From the NCBI GenBank assembly GCA_910587685.1, contig CAJUMY010000009.1:5749-69748 (forward strand): 64,000 nt of DNA. The letters are read 5' to 3'. Made by a program: the position numbers and the translations under genes. Under the pieces are notes generated by a model. The model ran no database searches, was not told the origin of the DNA, and saw only the letters and a program-made list of their open reading frames with translations. Of this stretch, positions 1 to 8,044 are shown piece after piece. The DNA comes from an uncultured Christensenellaceae bacterium. Its GTDB lineage: Bacteria > Bacillota > Clostridia > Christensenellales > UBA3700. Position 1 is the stretch's first letter; every line of letters begins with the position of its first letter.

Positions 1-156
1 ATCGCAACCGGCTTTCTTGAACTCATTGATAGCTACCGGCGACGTTATGTCGTTGCCGAGCACCATATCGAGATCCGCCATAATCATATCTCCTGCTTTC
101 AGGGTCTTGTTCCCCGAATGGTAAGCAAGAATTTTTTGAGTCATAGTCATTCCCAT
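1..156 (-). CDS. leuC: 3-isopropylmalate dehydratase large subunit, N-terminal part
   Basis: The 52 codons visible here encode the N-terminus of a LeuC/homoaconitase-type hydro-lyase, which isomerises isopropylmalate (and acts on citramalate-derived substrates) in leucine and isoleucine synthesis. The run MTQKILAYHSG, then DLDMVLGNDITSPVA, is typical of the family's first 50 residues. The chosen ATG has a GGAG about 10 bases upstream; two further in-frame ATGs follow at once. The gene starts one base after the cimA stop codon, so it is the next gene of the ilvB-cimA operon. The C-terminal part and its iron-sulfur ligands lie outside the window. Confidence 0.85.
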   Translation of the reverse strand, partial: MGMTMTQKILAYHSGNKTLKAGDMIMADLDMVLGNDITSPVAINEFKKAGCD

Positions 157-157
157 A

Positions 158-1714
158 CTATATATTCTCCTTACTTAAATAATATTCTATCGAATCCACA
201 AGCGCTGACCAGCTTGCTTCTATAATATCGGTAGATACACCGACCGTTGTCCATCTCTTTCCGTCCGTTCCGCTCTCGATGAGTACTCTGACTTTCGAGC
301 CTGTGGCGCTGCCCGTGTCGAGAACTCTGACCTTATAGTCGACGAGCTCCACCTTCTCAAGCGACGGATAGAATACCTTGAGCGCCTTCCTCAACGCCGT
401 ATCGAGAGCGTTGACGGGACCGTTGCCCTGCGCCGCGCTCACCTCGCATACGTCGCCTACCGATATCTTGACGAACGCGAAGGAATTCCTTTCGCCCTCG
501 GGAGCGGGACACTCCTCGTTCGTCTTGTACATGACGAGCTTGAAATGCTCCTTAAACTCCCCCATCATCCTCTTGACCAAAAGCTCGAAACTTGCGTCGG
601 CGCCTTCGAACTGATAACCGTACGCTTCGAGTTCCTTTAGCTTCGCAAGTATTTCGCCGAGTATAGGGTCGTCCTTTTCCACGTCGTTGGAAATATTCTT
701 AAGTTTTAATAACAGAGCGTTCTTGCCGCTGACTTCCGATAGCAAAAATCTCCGCCTGTTGCCGACGCTCTCGGGACGAACGTGCTCGAACGACTCCGAA
801 AGTTTATTAACGCCGTCGATGTGCATACCGCCTTTATGAGCGAACGCGGAAGAACCGACGTAAGGTTTCCTTTTGTCAATAGCGACATTGCTTATCTCTC
901 CGACGGCTCTCGAGAGCGACGTCAAAGACTCTATCTTAGACGAAGTATCTATGCCCAGCTTCAAATTGAGATTGGCTATAACGCTGATAAGGTCGGTGTT
1001 TCCGCACCTTTCGCCTATCCCGTTGACGGTTCCCTGAATATGCTCGGCGCCCGCTTTAACCGCGATACATGCGTTAGCAACGGCGCAACCCGTATCGTTA
1101 TGGAAATGCGTTCCTATCCTTACGCCCCCAAATCTCCCGACTACATCCTTCGTGATAGCGTATATCTCGTCGGGCATAGTGCCGCCGTTCGTATCGCAAA
1201 GACACACCGTATCGGCGCCGCTGAGGATCGCCTTCTCGACTACTTTGAGCGCGTACTCGGGACTGTCCTTATAGCCGTCGTAAAAGTGCTCCGCGTCGAA
1301 TATGACCTCTTTCCCGAAAGACTTTACGAATCTTACCGTGTCGCCGACCATTTCGATATTCTCATCGAGCGAAACCTTGAGTATATCTTGAACGTGCATC
1401 TTCGAGCACTTGCCGAATATCGCAACGCAGGGAGTATCGGCGCCGATAAGAGCCTTGAGCCCTTCGTCGTCCTCCGCCATAACGCCCTTTCTTCTCGTAC
1501 TGCCGAAGGCGACGAGACGCGCTCTTAATAGCCTCAATTTCTTAGCCTCTTTGAAAAACTCCGCGTCTTTGGGATTGGAGAAAGGATTTCCCGCCTCGAT
1601 GAGATCGACGCCGAAATTATCGAGAGCATTGACTATCTTCATCTTATCGCTTAACGAAAAAGATATTCCCTCGCATTGCGCTCCGTCGCGGAGCGTCGTA
1701 TCCAATATCTCCAT
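158..1714 (-). CDS. cimA: (R)-citramalate synthase
   Basis: This 518-residue protein is a DRE-TIM metallolyase that condenses pyruvate with acetyl-CoA to citramalate, the threonine-independent entry to isoleucine. DTTLRDG at residues 5-11 and the metal-binding HFHND at 203-207 are intact, and NGIGERCGNTDL follows near 231-242. The opening DTTLRDGAQCEGISFS is characteristic of the CimA group rather than LeuA. Residues from about 390 form the C-terminal LeuA-type allosteric dimerisation domain. Its position between ilvB and leuC supports a role in isoleucine supply. A homocitrate-type substrate is the main alternative but is less likely given the neighbours. Confidence 0.9.
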   Translation of the reverse strand: MEILDTTLRDGAQCEGISFSLSDKMKIVNALDNFGVDLIEAGNPFSNPKDAEFFKEAKKLRLLRARLVAFGSTRRKGVMAEDDEGLKALIGADTPCVAIFGKCSKMHVQDILKVSLDENIEMVGDTVRFVKSFGKEVIFDAEHFYDGYKDSPEYALKVVEKAILSGADTVCLCDTNGGTMPDEIYAITKDVVGRFGGVRIGTHFHNDTGCAVANACIAVKAGAEHIQGTVNGIGERCGNTDLISVIANLNLKLGIDTSSKIESLTSLSRAVGEISNVAIDKRKPYVGSSAFAHKGGMHIDGVNKLSESFEHVRPESVGNRRRFLLSEVSGKNALLLKLKNISNDVEKDDPILGEILAKLKELEAYGYQFEGADASFELLVKRMMGEFKEHFKLVMYKTNEECPAPEGERNSFAFVKISVGDVCEVSAAQGNGPVNALDTALRKALKVFYPSLEKVELVDYKVRVLDTGSATGSKVRVLIESGTDGKRWTTVGVSTDIIEASWSALVDSIEYYLSKENI

Positions 1715-1802
1715 AAAACCTCCGAATATGTATATCGAAATCTATATATTGCTCATCAGATCCGATCAAATGAAAACCGTAGTATCGAACTGTTTTTATA
1801 AG

Positions 1803-1822
1803 CTGAAAAGTCGACTTTTCAG
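1803..1822. repeat. 20-bp perfect palindrome between ilvB and cimA
   Basis: CTGAAAAGTCGACTTTTCAG reads the same on both strands. It lies in the 258-base gap inside the ilvB-cimA operon. A related GCTGAAAAG recurs near 1853. It could be a repressor operator or an RNA hairpin that adjusts downstream expression. No clear terminator T-tract follows on the operon strand. Confidence 0.5.
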
Positions 1823-1972
1823 TGTTTTTGTCAAAACCGAAACGACGATTTTCGCTGAAAAGCCGATAACGTAAAGTTAGCTATATCGAACTTTCCCGAA
1901 AGTATTTTTATATATTATAACATATTATAATGAAAATACATATCATTCCGAAACGTTTTTTCGATTTTTTCT

Positions 1973-3634
1973 TCACTTATGGCGAGTCAGAACGCTATCG
2001 AGATTCTTTCTCGGCGGTATCATGGGAAGCACGAGCTCATCTTCGTCGATAACGCACTCGATAAGTACCGGTTTTTTCGTACTAAACGCGGCGTTCATGC
2101 ACTCTTCGAGCGTTATAGCGTCGTTCGCCCTATATCCCTCTATACCCATCGCCTTTGCGAGCGCGACGTAATCGGTCTTTCTTCTCAGTTCGGTATTAGA
2201 GTATCTCTTATCGTAAAACAGCTTTTGCCACTGTCTTACCATGCCGAGAGTATTGTTGTTGAACACGACTATAACTACGGGGATATTTTCGCTCGCGACG
2301 GTCGCGATCTCGTTCATATTCATATGAAAACTGCCGTCGCTCGTTATGAGAACGCTCCTCTCGCCCGTACCTATCGACGCGCCTATCGCCGCGCCGAGCC
2401 CGAACCCCATAGTTCCCAGTCCGCCCGAAGTTATGAAAGTACGCGGATAACGCACTCCGAAATACATCGTCGTCCACATTTGGTGCTGTCCGACGTCAGT
2501 GGTTATTATCTCGCTGTCCGACATGTTTTGACGAAGAGCTTTCAGTATCATTTCGGGAGTGAGTTTCCCCTCCATAGACATATCGTTACGTCTATCTCGG
2601 ACGTACTTTCTTATATTATCATTCCACTCTTTATTGTCTTTCCCCTGGATCTCGCCCGTCATATCCCTTAATATACATCCTATATCTCCGATAATATAAT
2701 AGTCGGCGTCTATGTTCTTGCCAATCTCGGCAGGATCGATATCTACGTGTATTATCTTCTTTTTGTTGGAATAGTCGGATTTGTCGCCCGTAGCCCTGTC
2801 TGAAAAACGCGTTCCCACGGCAATGAGCAGATCGCTCTCGCGAAGAACTTTGTTCGACGCGTACGTTCCGTGCATACCTGCCATTCCGAGGAATCTACCG
2901 TTCCTCGAATCTATAGCGCCGAGCCCCATCATACTGGTAATGACGGGAGCGTCTATCTTTTCCGCGAAGGCAAGAAGCTCCGTCGCCGCGTTAGACGATA
3001 TAACGCCGCCGCCTGCGTATATACACGGTCTTTTTGACTCTGAGATCAATTCTTTCGCTATCGAAAACTCCGTCCTGTCGCGTCTGTAATCGCGTTTTAC
3101 CGCCTTATATTTTCCAAAATACTCCGTCTTTGCTGTCTGTACGTCCTTAGGCACGTCTATAAGAACAGGACCGGGGCGTCCGCTCGAGGCTATTTCAAAA
3201 GCGTCGTTTAGCACCTTTTCAAGATCTTTGACGTCTTTAACTATATAATTGTATTTCGTTATAGGCATAGTGATACCCGCAATATCGACCTCTTGAAAAG
3301 AGTCTTTGCCCATAAGCGAAGTCGCGACGTTGCCCGTTATCGCGATAAGCGGCGCGGAATCGAGAAAAGCCGTCGCAATACCCGTCACGAGATTAGTAGC
3401 TCCGGGTCCCGACGTGGCGATGACGACGCCGACCTTTCCCGTCGCTCTCGCGTATCCGTCCGCGGCGTGACACGCGCCCTCTTCGTGAGACGTAGTTACG
3501 TGTCTTATATCCTTTCTCGCCTTGTACAGCTCGTCGTATATGTCTATCACCTGTCCGCCCGGATAACCGAATACAACGTCCGTTCCGTGGGCTATTAGCG
3601 ATCTTACTATTATCTCAGCTCCGCTCTTCTTCAT
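1973..3634 (-). CDS. ilvB: acetolactate synthase large (catalytic) subunit
   Basis: This 553-residue thiamine-diphosphate enzyme makes acetolactate or acetohydroxybutyrate, the committed step of valine, leucine and isoleucine synthesis. It has the three-domain family layout: a Pyr domain with the catalytic Glu51 in HEEGACHAADGYA, a central Rossmann-like domain (about 190-330), and a PP domain from about 370. The cofactor motif, usually GDG, reads SDGSF at 432-436. A clear AAGGAG precedes the ATG. No small regulatory subunit (IlvN) is in the window. Expression is likely set by the leader-peptide attenuator upstream. Confidence 0.95.
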   Translation of the reverse strand: MKKSGAEIIVRSLIAHGTDVVFGYPGGQVIDIYDELYKARKDIRHVTTSHEEGACHAADGYARATGKVGVVIATSGPGATNLVTGIATAFLDSAPLIAITGNVATSLMGKDSFQEVDIAGITMPITKYNYIVKDVKDLEKVLNDAFEIASSGRPGPVLIDVPKDVQTAKTEYFGKYKAVKRDYRRDRTEFSIAKELISESKRPCIYAGGGVISSNAATELLAFAEKIDAPVITSMMGLGAIDSRNGRFLGMAGMHGTYASNKVLRESDLLIAVGTRFSDRATGDKSDYSNKKKIIHVDIDPAEIGKNIDADYYIIGDIGCILRDMTGEIQGKDNKEWNDNIRKYVRDRRNDMSMEGKLTPEMILKALRQNMSDSEIITTDVGQHQMWTTMYFGVRYPRTFITSGGLGTMGFGLGAAIGASIGTGERSVLITSDGSFHMNMNEIATVASENIPVVIVVFNNNTLGMVRQWQKLFYDKRYSNTELRRKTDYVALAKAMGIEGYRANDAITLEECMNAAFSTKKPVLIECVIDEDELVLPMIPPRKNLDSVLTRHK

Positions 3635-3862
3635 AAGAGTCTCCTTAAAAGTATTCTATATGTATATCGTATTTTTAGTTTTATAACTTGCGTCACAGCT
3701 CTATAACGAGCGCTTGACAATACTCTAAAACTTACTTCGCATTACGGTGACAATAGCTTCATACGTCTAAAAGCAGTTCATTCAAAACGCGTGATGAATT
3801 AAATATATCATTATATCCATTTCTAAACCCGTCTTTCTCGCCGCTTCGCCGTCGACTAATAT

Positions 3863-3927
3863 AAAAAATCGACCCTACTCAGTAAGGTCGAATCAATCAG
3901 CGCAAAATTTATAAATCTACCTTACCG
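3863..3927 (-). promoter_or_regulatory. ilvB attenuator: antiterminator/terminator switch
   Basis: On the minus strand a 10-bp stem with one G-U pair and a TGA loop (3891-3869) is followed by six Ts (3868-3863), a textbook intrinsic terminator more than 200 bases before ilvB. GGTAAGGT near 3926-3919 is complementary to ACCTTAC in the terminator's 5' arm, so pairing of the two would abolish the terminator. The GGTAAGGT strand begins only four bases after the leader-peptide stop codon. A ribosome that finishes the peptide would cover it and allow termination; one stalled upstream would expose it and allow read-through. Confidence 0.8.
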
Positions 3928-3930
3928 CTT

Positions 3931-4014
3931 TTAGCTCATCGAAAATATGTCCACGCCCCTAAGGACGAGAACAAAATTCACGTTTAGCAAATTCAATGCG
4001 GTCGAATATTTCAC
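3931..4014 (-). CDS. branched-chain leader peptide of the ilvB operon
   Basis: This 27-codon reading frame starts with GTG seven bases after AAGGAGC and lies just downstream of a strong promoter. The peptide contains five Leu, four Val and one Ile, with the dense run LNLLNVNFVLVL at residues 7-18. It has no homology-based function. Its composition, position and the adjacent terminator/antiterminator pair are what classical ilv/leu attenuator peptides show. I infer that scarcity of charged tRNA-Leu or tRNA-Val stalls the ribosome here and turns on ilvB-cimA-leuC. Confidence 0.8.
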   Translation of the reverse strand: MKYSTALNLLNVNFVLVLRGVDIFSMS

Positions 4015-4057
4015 GTTTTTGCTCCTTGTAATCGCATATAAAGCTATTTTTTGTAAT

Positions 4058-4086
4058 ATTATACCACTGATCGTCAAATCTGTCAA
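4058..4086 (-). promoter_or_regulatory. sigma-A promoter of the ilvB operon
   Basis: TTGACA (4086-4081) and TATAAT (4063-4058) are separated by exactly 17 bases on the minus strand. The predicted start near 4051 gives a leader of about 415 bases before ilvB that contains the leader peptide and attenuator. Bases 3862-3635 of that leader show no further gene. Confidence 0.85.
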
Positions 4087-4206
4087 TACCCAATACGAAA
4101 TTATTGATATTTTTAACGTATCGCCGCTTAGAGCTATATCAAAAGGATATATTTATATATAGCCATAACTAATTATTTTGAAATGAAAAAAATTTTTGTA
4201 ACGCTA

Positions 4207-4235
4207 TTGACATTCACCCCGAATACTGATAAAAT
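4207..4235 (+). promoter_or_regulatory. sigma-A promoter of the DAHP synthase-tyrA operon
   Basis: TTGACA (4207-4212) and TAAAAT (4230-4235) are 17 bases apart. The predicted start is near 4242, about 25 bases before the aromatic leader peptide. Confidence 0.85.
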
Positions 4236-4264
4236 ATAAACAATAAGTTTGAGACAAGGAGATT

Positions 4265-4351
4265 ATGATGTACAATATCCTTTCCGACAACTTCTATTAC
4301 GGCTATTTTTACTTCGGCTATTATTATCCGAAGAGTTTTTGCTGTCTTTAG
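4265..4351 (+). CDS. Tyr/Phe-rich leader peptide of the aromatic operon
   Basis: This 28-residue frame has 8 Tyr and 4 Phe, including FYYGYFYFGYYY at residues 10-21. AAGGAG (4256-4261) is best spaced for the second ATG at 4268. The final codons contain TTTGCTGTC, which is one arm of an antiterminator, and the stop codon lies directly after it. A 6-bp CTTCGG/CCGAAG hairpin within the Tyr codons (4312-4333) could act as a pause site. By analogy with Phe, Trp and His operon leaders, I infer that charged tRNA-Tyr/Phe levels control read-through into the DAHP synthase gene. Confidence 0.88.
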   Translation: MMYNILSDNFYYGYFYFGYYYPKSFCCL

Positions 4352-4423
4352 AAGTTAAGAGGAGTTTCAAATATCAAAACGAAACCGGGGACAGCAAACT
4401 ATGAAGGTTTGCTGTCTTTTTAT
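4337..4423 (+). promoter_or_regulatory. attenuator with mutually exclusive hairpins
   Basis: Three matching segments are visible: TTTGCTGTC (4338-4346, inside the leader peptide), GACAGCAAAC (4390-4399) and GTTTGCTGTC (4407-4416) followed by TTTTTAT. Segments 2 and 3 form a 10-bp terminator stem; segments 1 and 2 form a 9-bp antiterminator. A ribosome reaching the stop codon at 4349-4351 would mask segment 1 and favour termination; a ribosome stalled on the Tyr/Phe run would leave it free. Confidence 0.88.
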
Positions 4424-4443
4424 ATTAAAAGGAGATATTCATT

Positions 4444-5454
4444 ATGATAATCATATTAAAAGAAGGCGTATCCGCAAATGCCGTCGATAACATTCTCGGC
4501 AAGATAAAAGACGCAGGACTAAACACGCATATGAGCGTCGGCGCGTCTAAACACATCATCGGAGTGATCGGCGATACGACTAAGATCAACGTCGGTCAGC
4601 TCATGACGCAAGAAGGCGTCGAAGATATCAGACGCGTCAGCGAACCGTTCAAGACCGTCAATAGAAAATTTCACCCGAACGACACTCATATCGCCGTCGG
4701 CAACGGCTTTATCGGCGAAGGTTTCTTCTCGGTAATGGCAGGTCCCTGTTCCGTCGAATCGGAAGAGCAGATAATAGAGATCGCAAAGAGCGTTAAAGCG
4801 AGCGGCGCTACCTGTCTTCGCGGCGGAGCTTACAAGCCGAGAACCTCGCCATACGCGTTCCAAGGACTAAAGAGCGAAGGCATCCGTCTGCTACTTGAAG
4901 CAAAGAAGATAACGGGACTCCCGATAGTGACGGAAATAATGTCCGCGTCCGTTCTCGACGACTTCGCCGACGTCGACATCATTCAGGTCGGCGCAAGAAA
5001 TATGCAGAACTTCGACCTTCTAAGCGAACTCGGTCACTCTAAAAAACCTATTTTATTAAAGCGCGGACTCTCGAGCACTATGGAAGAGCTCCTTATGAGC
5101 GCGGAATACATCGCGTCCGGAGGTAACGAAAATATAATCCTGTGCGAAAGAGGAATAAGAACGTTCGAGAACTACACAAGAAATACTTTGGATATATCCG
5201 CCGTAGCGATGCTCAAGAGGCTCACGCACCTACCGATAATCATAGACCCGTCGCACGCGACCGGAAAATCCTATCTTGTGTCTCCGCTCGTTAAGAGCGC
5301 TATAAGCATAGGCGCGGACGGAGTTATCGTAGAGGTGCATAACAATCCTCCGATGGCGCTCTGCGACGGAGCCCAGTCGCTCACGCCTTCGGAATTCGAC
5401 GAGTTGATGAAAGACGTCAAGCGGAGAGTTGAATTCGAAGGTAAAAAACTATAA
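4444..5454 (+). CDS. aroF: 3-deoxy-7-phosphoheptulonate (DAHP) synthase, type I-beta, tyrosine-branch copy
   Basis: This 336-residue enzyme condenses phosphoenolpyruvate and erythrose 4-phosphate, the first step of the shikimate pathway. Residues 1-70 form the ferredoxin-like regulatory domain of Thermotoga-type enzymes, and the TIM barrel follows with AGPCS at 99-103, KPRTSPYAFQG at 131-141 and QVGARNMQNF at 181-190. It is preceded by an AGGAG site and by the Tyr/Phe attenuator, and tyrA follows, so it probably feeds tyrosine synthesis. It is a paralogue of the enzyme at 12827-13843. The gene symbol is a functional label; aroG would also be used. Confidence 0.93.
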   Translation: MIIILKEGVSANAVDNILGKIKDAGLNTHMSVGASKHIIGVIGDTTKINVGQLMTQEGVEDIRRVSEPFKTVNRKFHPNDTHIAVGNGFIGEGFFSVMAGPCSVESEEQIIEIAKSVKASGATCLRGGAYKPRTSPYAFQGLKSEGIRLLLEAKKITGLPIVTEIMSASVLDDFADVDIIQVGARNMQNFDLLSELGHSKKPILLKRGLSSTMEELLMSAEYIASGGNENIILCERGIRTFENYTRNTLDISAVAMLKRLTHLPIIIDPSHATGKSYLVSPLVKSAISIGADGVIVEVHNNPPMALCDGAQSLTPSEFDELMKDVKRRVEFEGKKL

Positions 5455-5500
5455 AGCATATCGGCGATCATATCACCAATGCCGTTGTAAAATCCGTTCA

Positions 5501-5585
5501 AACTCTATACTTGCAGTAGACTTATCGTGAATTTGCGCCGTTTAACAGCGCAATTAACGCCATTATCTATTGCAAGTATAGAGTT
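5501..5585. repeat. long nested inverted repeat between DAHP synthase and tyrA
   Basis: Bases 5501-5520 and 5566-5585 are inverted repeats matching at 19 of 20 positions (AACTCTATACTTGCA outer core). Inside sits a second, shorter inverted repeat, AATTTGCGC (5530-5538) with GCGCAATT (5548-5555). The whole can fold as one hairpin of about 85 bases. There is no T-tract. It could be a small mobile palindromic element, an RNA processing or stability element, or part of tyrA control. Confidence 0.7.
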
Positions 5586-5629
5586 AGACGCGTGATAAAT
5601 AATACAATATAATAAAAAGGAACAATCAG

Positions 5630-6463
5630 ATGAATATAGCTATCATAGGACTCGGGCTCTTAGGCGGCTCTTACGCAAAAGCGATATCGACGCGTACGAG
5701 GCATAGCGTATACGCCCTGACGAGAAACGAAGAAACTATAAACAAAGCCGTTCATGACAAAGCGATATTAAAAGCGATCGACAAATCGGAGCTTTGCGAC
5801 ATGGACTACGTCATAGTCGCGCTGCCGCCGAACGCTACCGTATCGTTCATAAAAGAGAATCTTAAACATATGAAAAAAGACGCTATCCTTACCGACGTGG
5901 TCGGCGTCAAGACAGCGATCAAAAATGCCGTAGGAGAGCTCGCTAAGAAATACGGCGTCAATTACGTAGGCACGCATCCAATGGCAGGACGCGAAGTCTC
6001 GGGATACGATAATGCTCTTTCAAGCCTATTCGACAACCGTTCCCTCATAATAATGAACGACAACGACGTTAGCGAGGACGTCCTAAAGACGGTCGAAAAC
6101 CTGAATGCCTCTCTTGGATTTTCAAAAATAGTGTACACTACGTCTGAACATCACGACAGAATAATCTCGTACACCTCGCAACTCTGCCACGTTACGTCGA
6201 ACGCGTACGTGAAAAGTCCGTCGTCGAGAGAACACAGAGGATTTTCGGGCGGAAGTTTTGAAGACCTTACGCGAGTAGCGTATCTCGACCCGAAACTTTG
6301 GATCGAACTATTCTCACTCAATAAGGATAATCTTCTTAAAGAACTGACATTATATATCGAAGAACTGAAAAAATATCAAGAAGCTCTTAAACAAAACGAC
6401 TTTGACGGACTTGAGAAACTCTTAGCTCAAGGGCGGGATATAAAAAAAGAAATATCGAAATAA
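5630..6463 (+). CDS. tyrA: prephenate dehydrogenase
   Basis: This 277-residue protein oxidatively decarboxylates prephenate to 4-hydroxyphenylpyruvate in tyrosine synthesis. The N-terminal Rossmann fold opens with AIIGLGLLGGSYAKA (NAD(P)-binding GxGxxG type) and VGTHPMAGREVSGYDNA carries the substrate-site His of the family. The C-terminal helical dimerisation region ends at about residue 277, and no ACT domain is appended, so feedback control may act elsewhere. AAAGGA precedes the ATG. It lies 175 bases after the DAHP synthase on the same strand and is probably co-transcribed. Confidence 0.93.
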   Translation: MNIAIIGLGLLGGSYAKAISTRTRHSVYALTRNEETINKAVHDKAILKAIDKSELCDMDYVIVALPPNATVSFIKENLKHMKKDAILTDVVGVKTAIKNAVGELAKKYGVNYVGTHPMAGREVSGYDNALSSLFDNRSLIIMNDNDVSEDVLKTVENLNASLGFSKIVYTTSEHHDRIISYTSQLCHVTSNAYVKSPSSREHRGFSGGSFEDLTRVAYLDPKLWIELFSLNKDNLLKELTLYIEELKKYQEALKQNDFDGLEKLLAQGRDIKKEISK

Positions 6464-6533
6464 AAAGTTAAATAGTTAAAGTAACGTATGAAGAAACGTT
6501 CAAAGCATAATTACAAATTTAATAAATTACTTG

Positions 6534-6568
6534 TCAAAAGAGACGCCGTTAATAGACGTCTCTTTTGA
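6534..6568. terminator. bidirectional terminator between converging operons
   Basis: TCAAAAGAGACG (6534-6545) and CGTCTCTTTTGA (6557-6568) form a perfect 12-bp stem with an 11-base loop. It lies between tyrA (plus) and the aroE/aroK fusion (minus), which converge here. Confidence 0.75.
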
Positions 6569-6679
6569 TATACATAATCTATATCTGCTTTATTTTCATT
6601 AAATAATAATATGAAGATTCAACCTCGACAGCTCCCAAATAACAATGCCGGCATAGATTATAACAAACTTTGATAAAAC

Positions 6680-8044
6680 TCAATATCCGAATATCGCCTT
6701 TACCGTCTCTTCCTCGCCGAAATCGGAATCGACTACGTGATCGGCGACTTCGCGATACTTTTCGTCGCGTTTCTTATAAAGCTCATAAGCCTTGTCTTCG
6801 TCTCTGAAAAGCGGTCTGTCGCTTCCTTTGACTCTTTTCCTGATTATCTCAAAATCGCAATTTAAGTATATCACGAACGCGTCCGGACTTGTGAGCATAT
6901 CCTTGTTTTCGCTATTCTCGACTATACCGCCGCCCGTTGAAATAATAATGCCTTTACCGACGCACTCTTTTAGAGTCTTATGCTCGATATTTCTGAAATA
7001 TTCTTCGCCGTTTTTATCAAATATACCGCTTATGCTACCGTATTTATTGGCTATCACCGCATCGAGATCTACAACCTGCATATCGAGATACCTTCCTATA
7101 TCCATAGCTATAGTCGTCTTTCCCGATCCCATAAAACCTATGAAGATAATATCTTTTTTGCCTGCTTTTTCAAGTTTTTCTTTGAGCATTTTTCCTGCGA
7201 TACGCAAATGCGTTTCAACGATATTTCTCACGTTTATATTATTTTTAAGAAAATGCTTTTCAGCGACTGCTCCTTGTATCACGAGCATCAAAAGACCGTC
7301 TCGCGTCTTGATGCCTTTCTCGTCAAGCTGTCTCATGAGTTTAGTACGTCTCGGATTATATATCAAATCGAAATAGTATTCAATATCCGATATTTTGTCG
7401 GCATCTACCGGCGTAGCGTCCGTCTTAGGAGACATTCCGACGGGAGTCGCGTTGATGACCGCGTGATAGCCTTTTTTGACTGCAACGTCTTTTGTAGCGT
7501 ATATGCCCGCCGCATCGAGTTCCGCGATAAAAGAATCTATCTTATCTTCGTCTCTTCCCGTAACAAAAATATTCGCGCCTCTTGCGCTCAGAGCGCACGC
7601 GACAGCTTTACTCGCTCCGCCGTAACCTATAATAAGGCAATCTCTATCCTTTACGTCTATGCCGTCCATCTCAAGCGTCGCAGAGAATCCGTCGACGTCC
7701 GTATTGTATCCCGTAGCTTTACCGTCTTTAACGACTACGGTGTTGACTGCTCCTATCTTTTTAGCGCTTCCGTCGATGACGTCGAGATACTTCATTATTT
7801 CCACTTTATAAGGCACGGTAACGTTAAAACCGTCGAACTTTTCCTTTAATAAATCAACGCTATCTTTAAGGTCTTCTACCTGAACGGTCAAATATTCGGC
7901 GTCGGTAACGCCTGTCAAACTGAAAAATTCTTTATGTAACGCGCTCGACATGGAGTGCGCTATGGGATTGCCTATAACGCCGAAACGCTTTGATTTCTTA
8001 TTCTTATTCGGTATTTTTTTAAGGTCGGTATCCTTATATATCAT
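6680..8044 (-). CDS. aroE-aroK: shikimate dehydrogenase-shikimate kinase fusion
   Basis: This 454-residue protein joins two consecutive shikimate-pathway enzymes. Residues 20-285 are AroE: GNPIAHSMSSALHK, NVTVPYK with catalytic Lys80, NTD with Asp116, a GYGGASKA nucleotide site at 140-147, and Gln257. Residues 298-454 are AroK: P-loop GFMGSGKTT at 303-311, DLD near 326-328, an Arg in YFRNIEHKT (351), GGG at 371-373 and SDRPLF at 398-403. Every key residue I checked is present, so both activities are expected. Separate proteins are the norm in bacteria. Its start overlaps the aroA stop by four bases (ATGA), and it is the last gene of the T-box operon. Confidence 0.92.
   Translation of the reverse strand: MIYKDTDLKKIPNKNKKSKRFGVIGNPIAHSMSSALHKEFFSLTGVTDAEYLTVQVEDLKDSVDLLKEKFDGFNVTVPYKVEIMKYLDVIDGSAKKIGAVNTVVVKDGKATGYNTDVDGFSATLEMDGIDVKDRDCLIIGYGGASKAVACALSARGANIFVTGRDEDKIDSFIAELDAAGIYATKDVAVKKGYHAVINATPVGMSPKTDATPVDADKISDIEYYFDLIYNPRRTKLMRQLDEKGIKTRDGLLMLVIQGAVAEKHFLKNNINVRNIVETHLRIAGKMLKEKLEKAGKKDIIFIGFMGSGKTTIAMDIGRYLDMQVVDLDAVIANKYGSISGIFDKNGEEYFRNIEHKTLKECVGKGIIISTGGGIVENSENKDMLTSPDAFVIYLNCDFEIIRKRVKGSDRPLFRDEDKAYELYKKRDEKYREVADHVVDSDFGEEETVKAIFGY

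Noticed and set aside
782..1528. Long plus-strand frame across cimA
   Set aside because: It is the complement of a clear cimA coding sequence, has no ribosome site and no recognisable protein pattern.
3635..4140. T-box upstream of ilvB
   Set aside because: No AGGGTGGNACCGCG-like element or stem I was found; the leader-peptide model explains the terminator.
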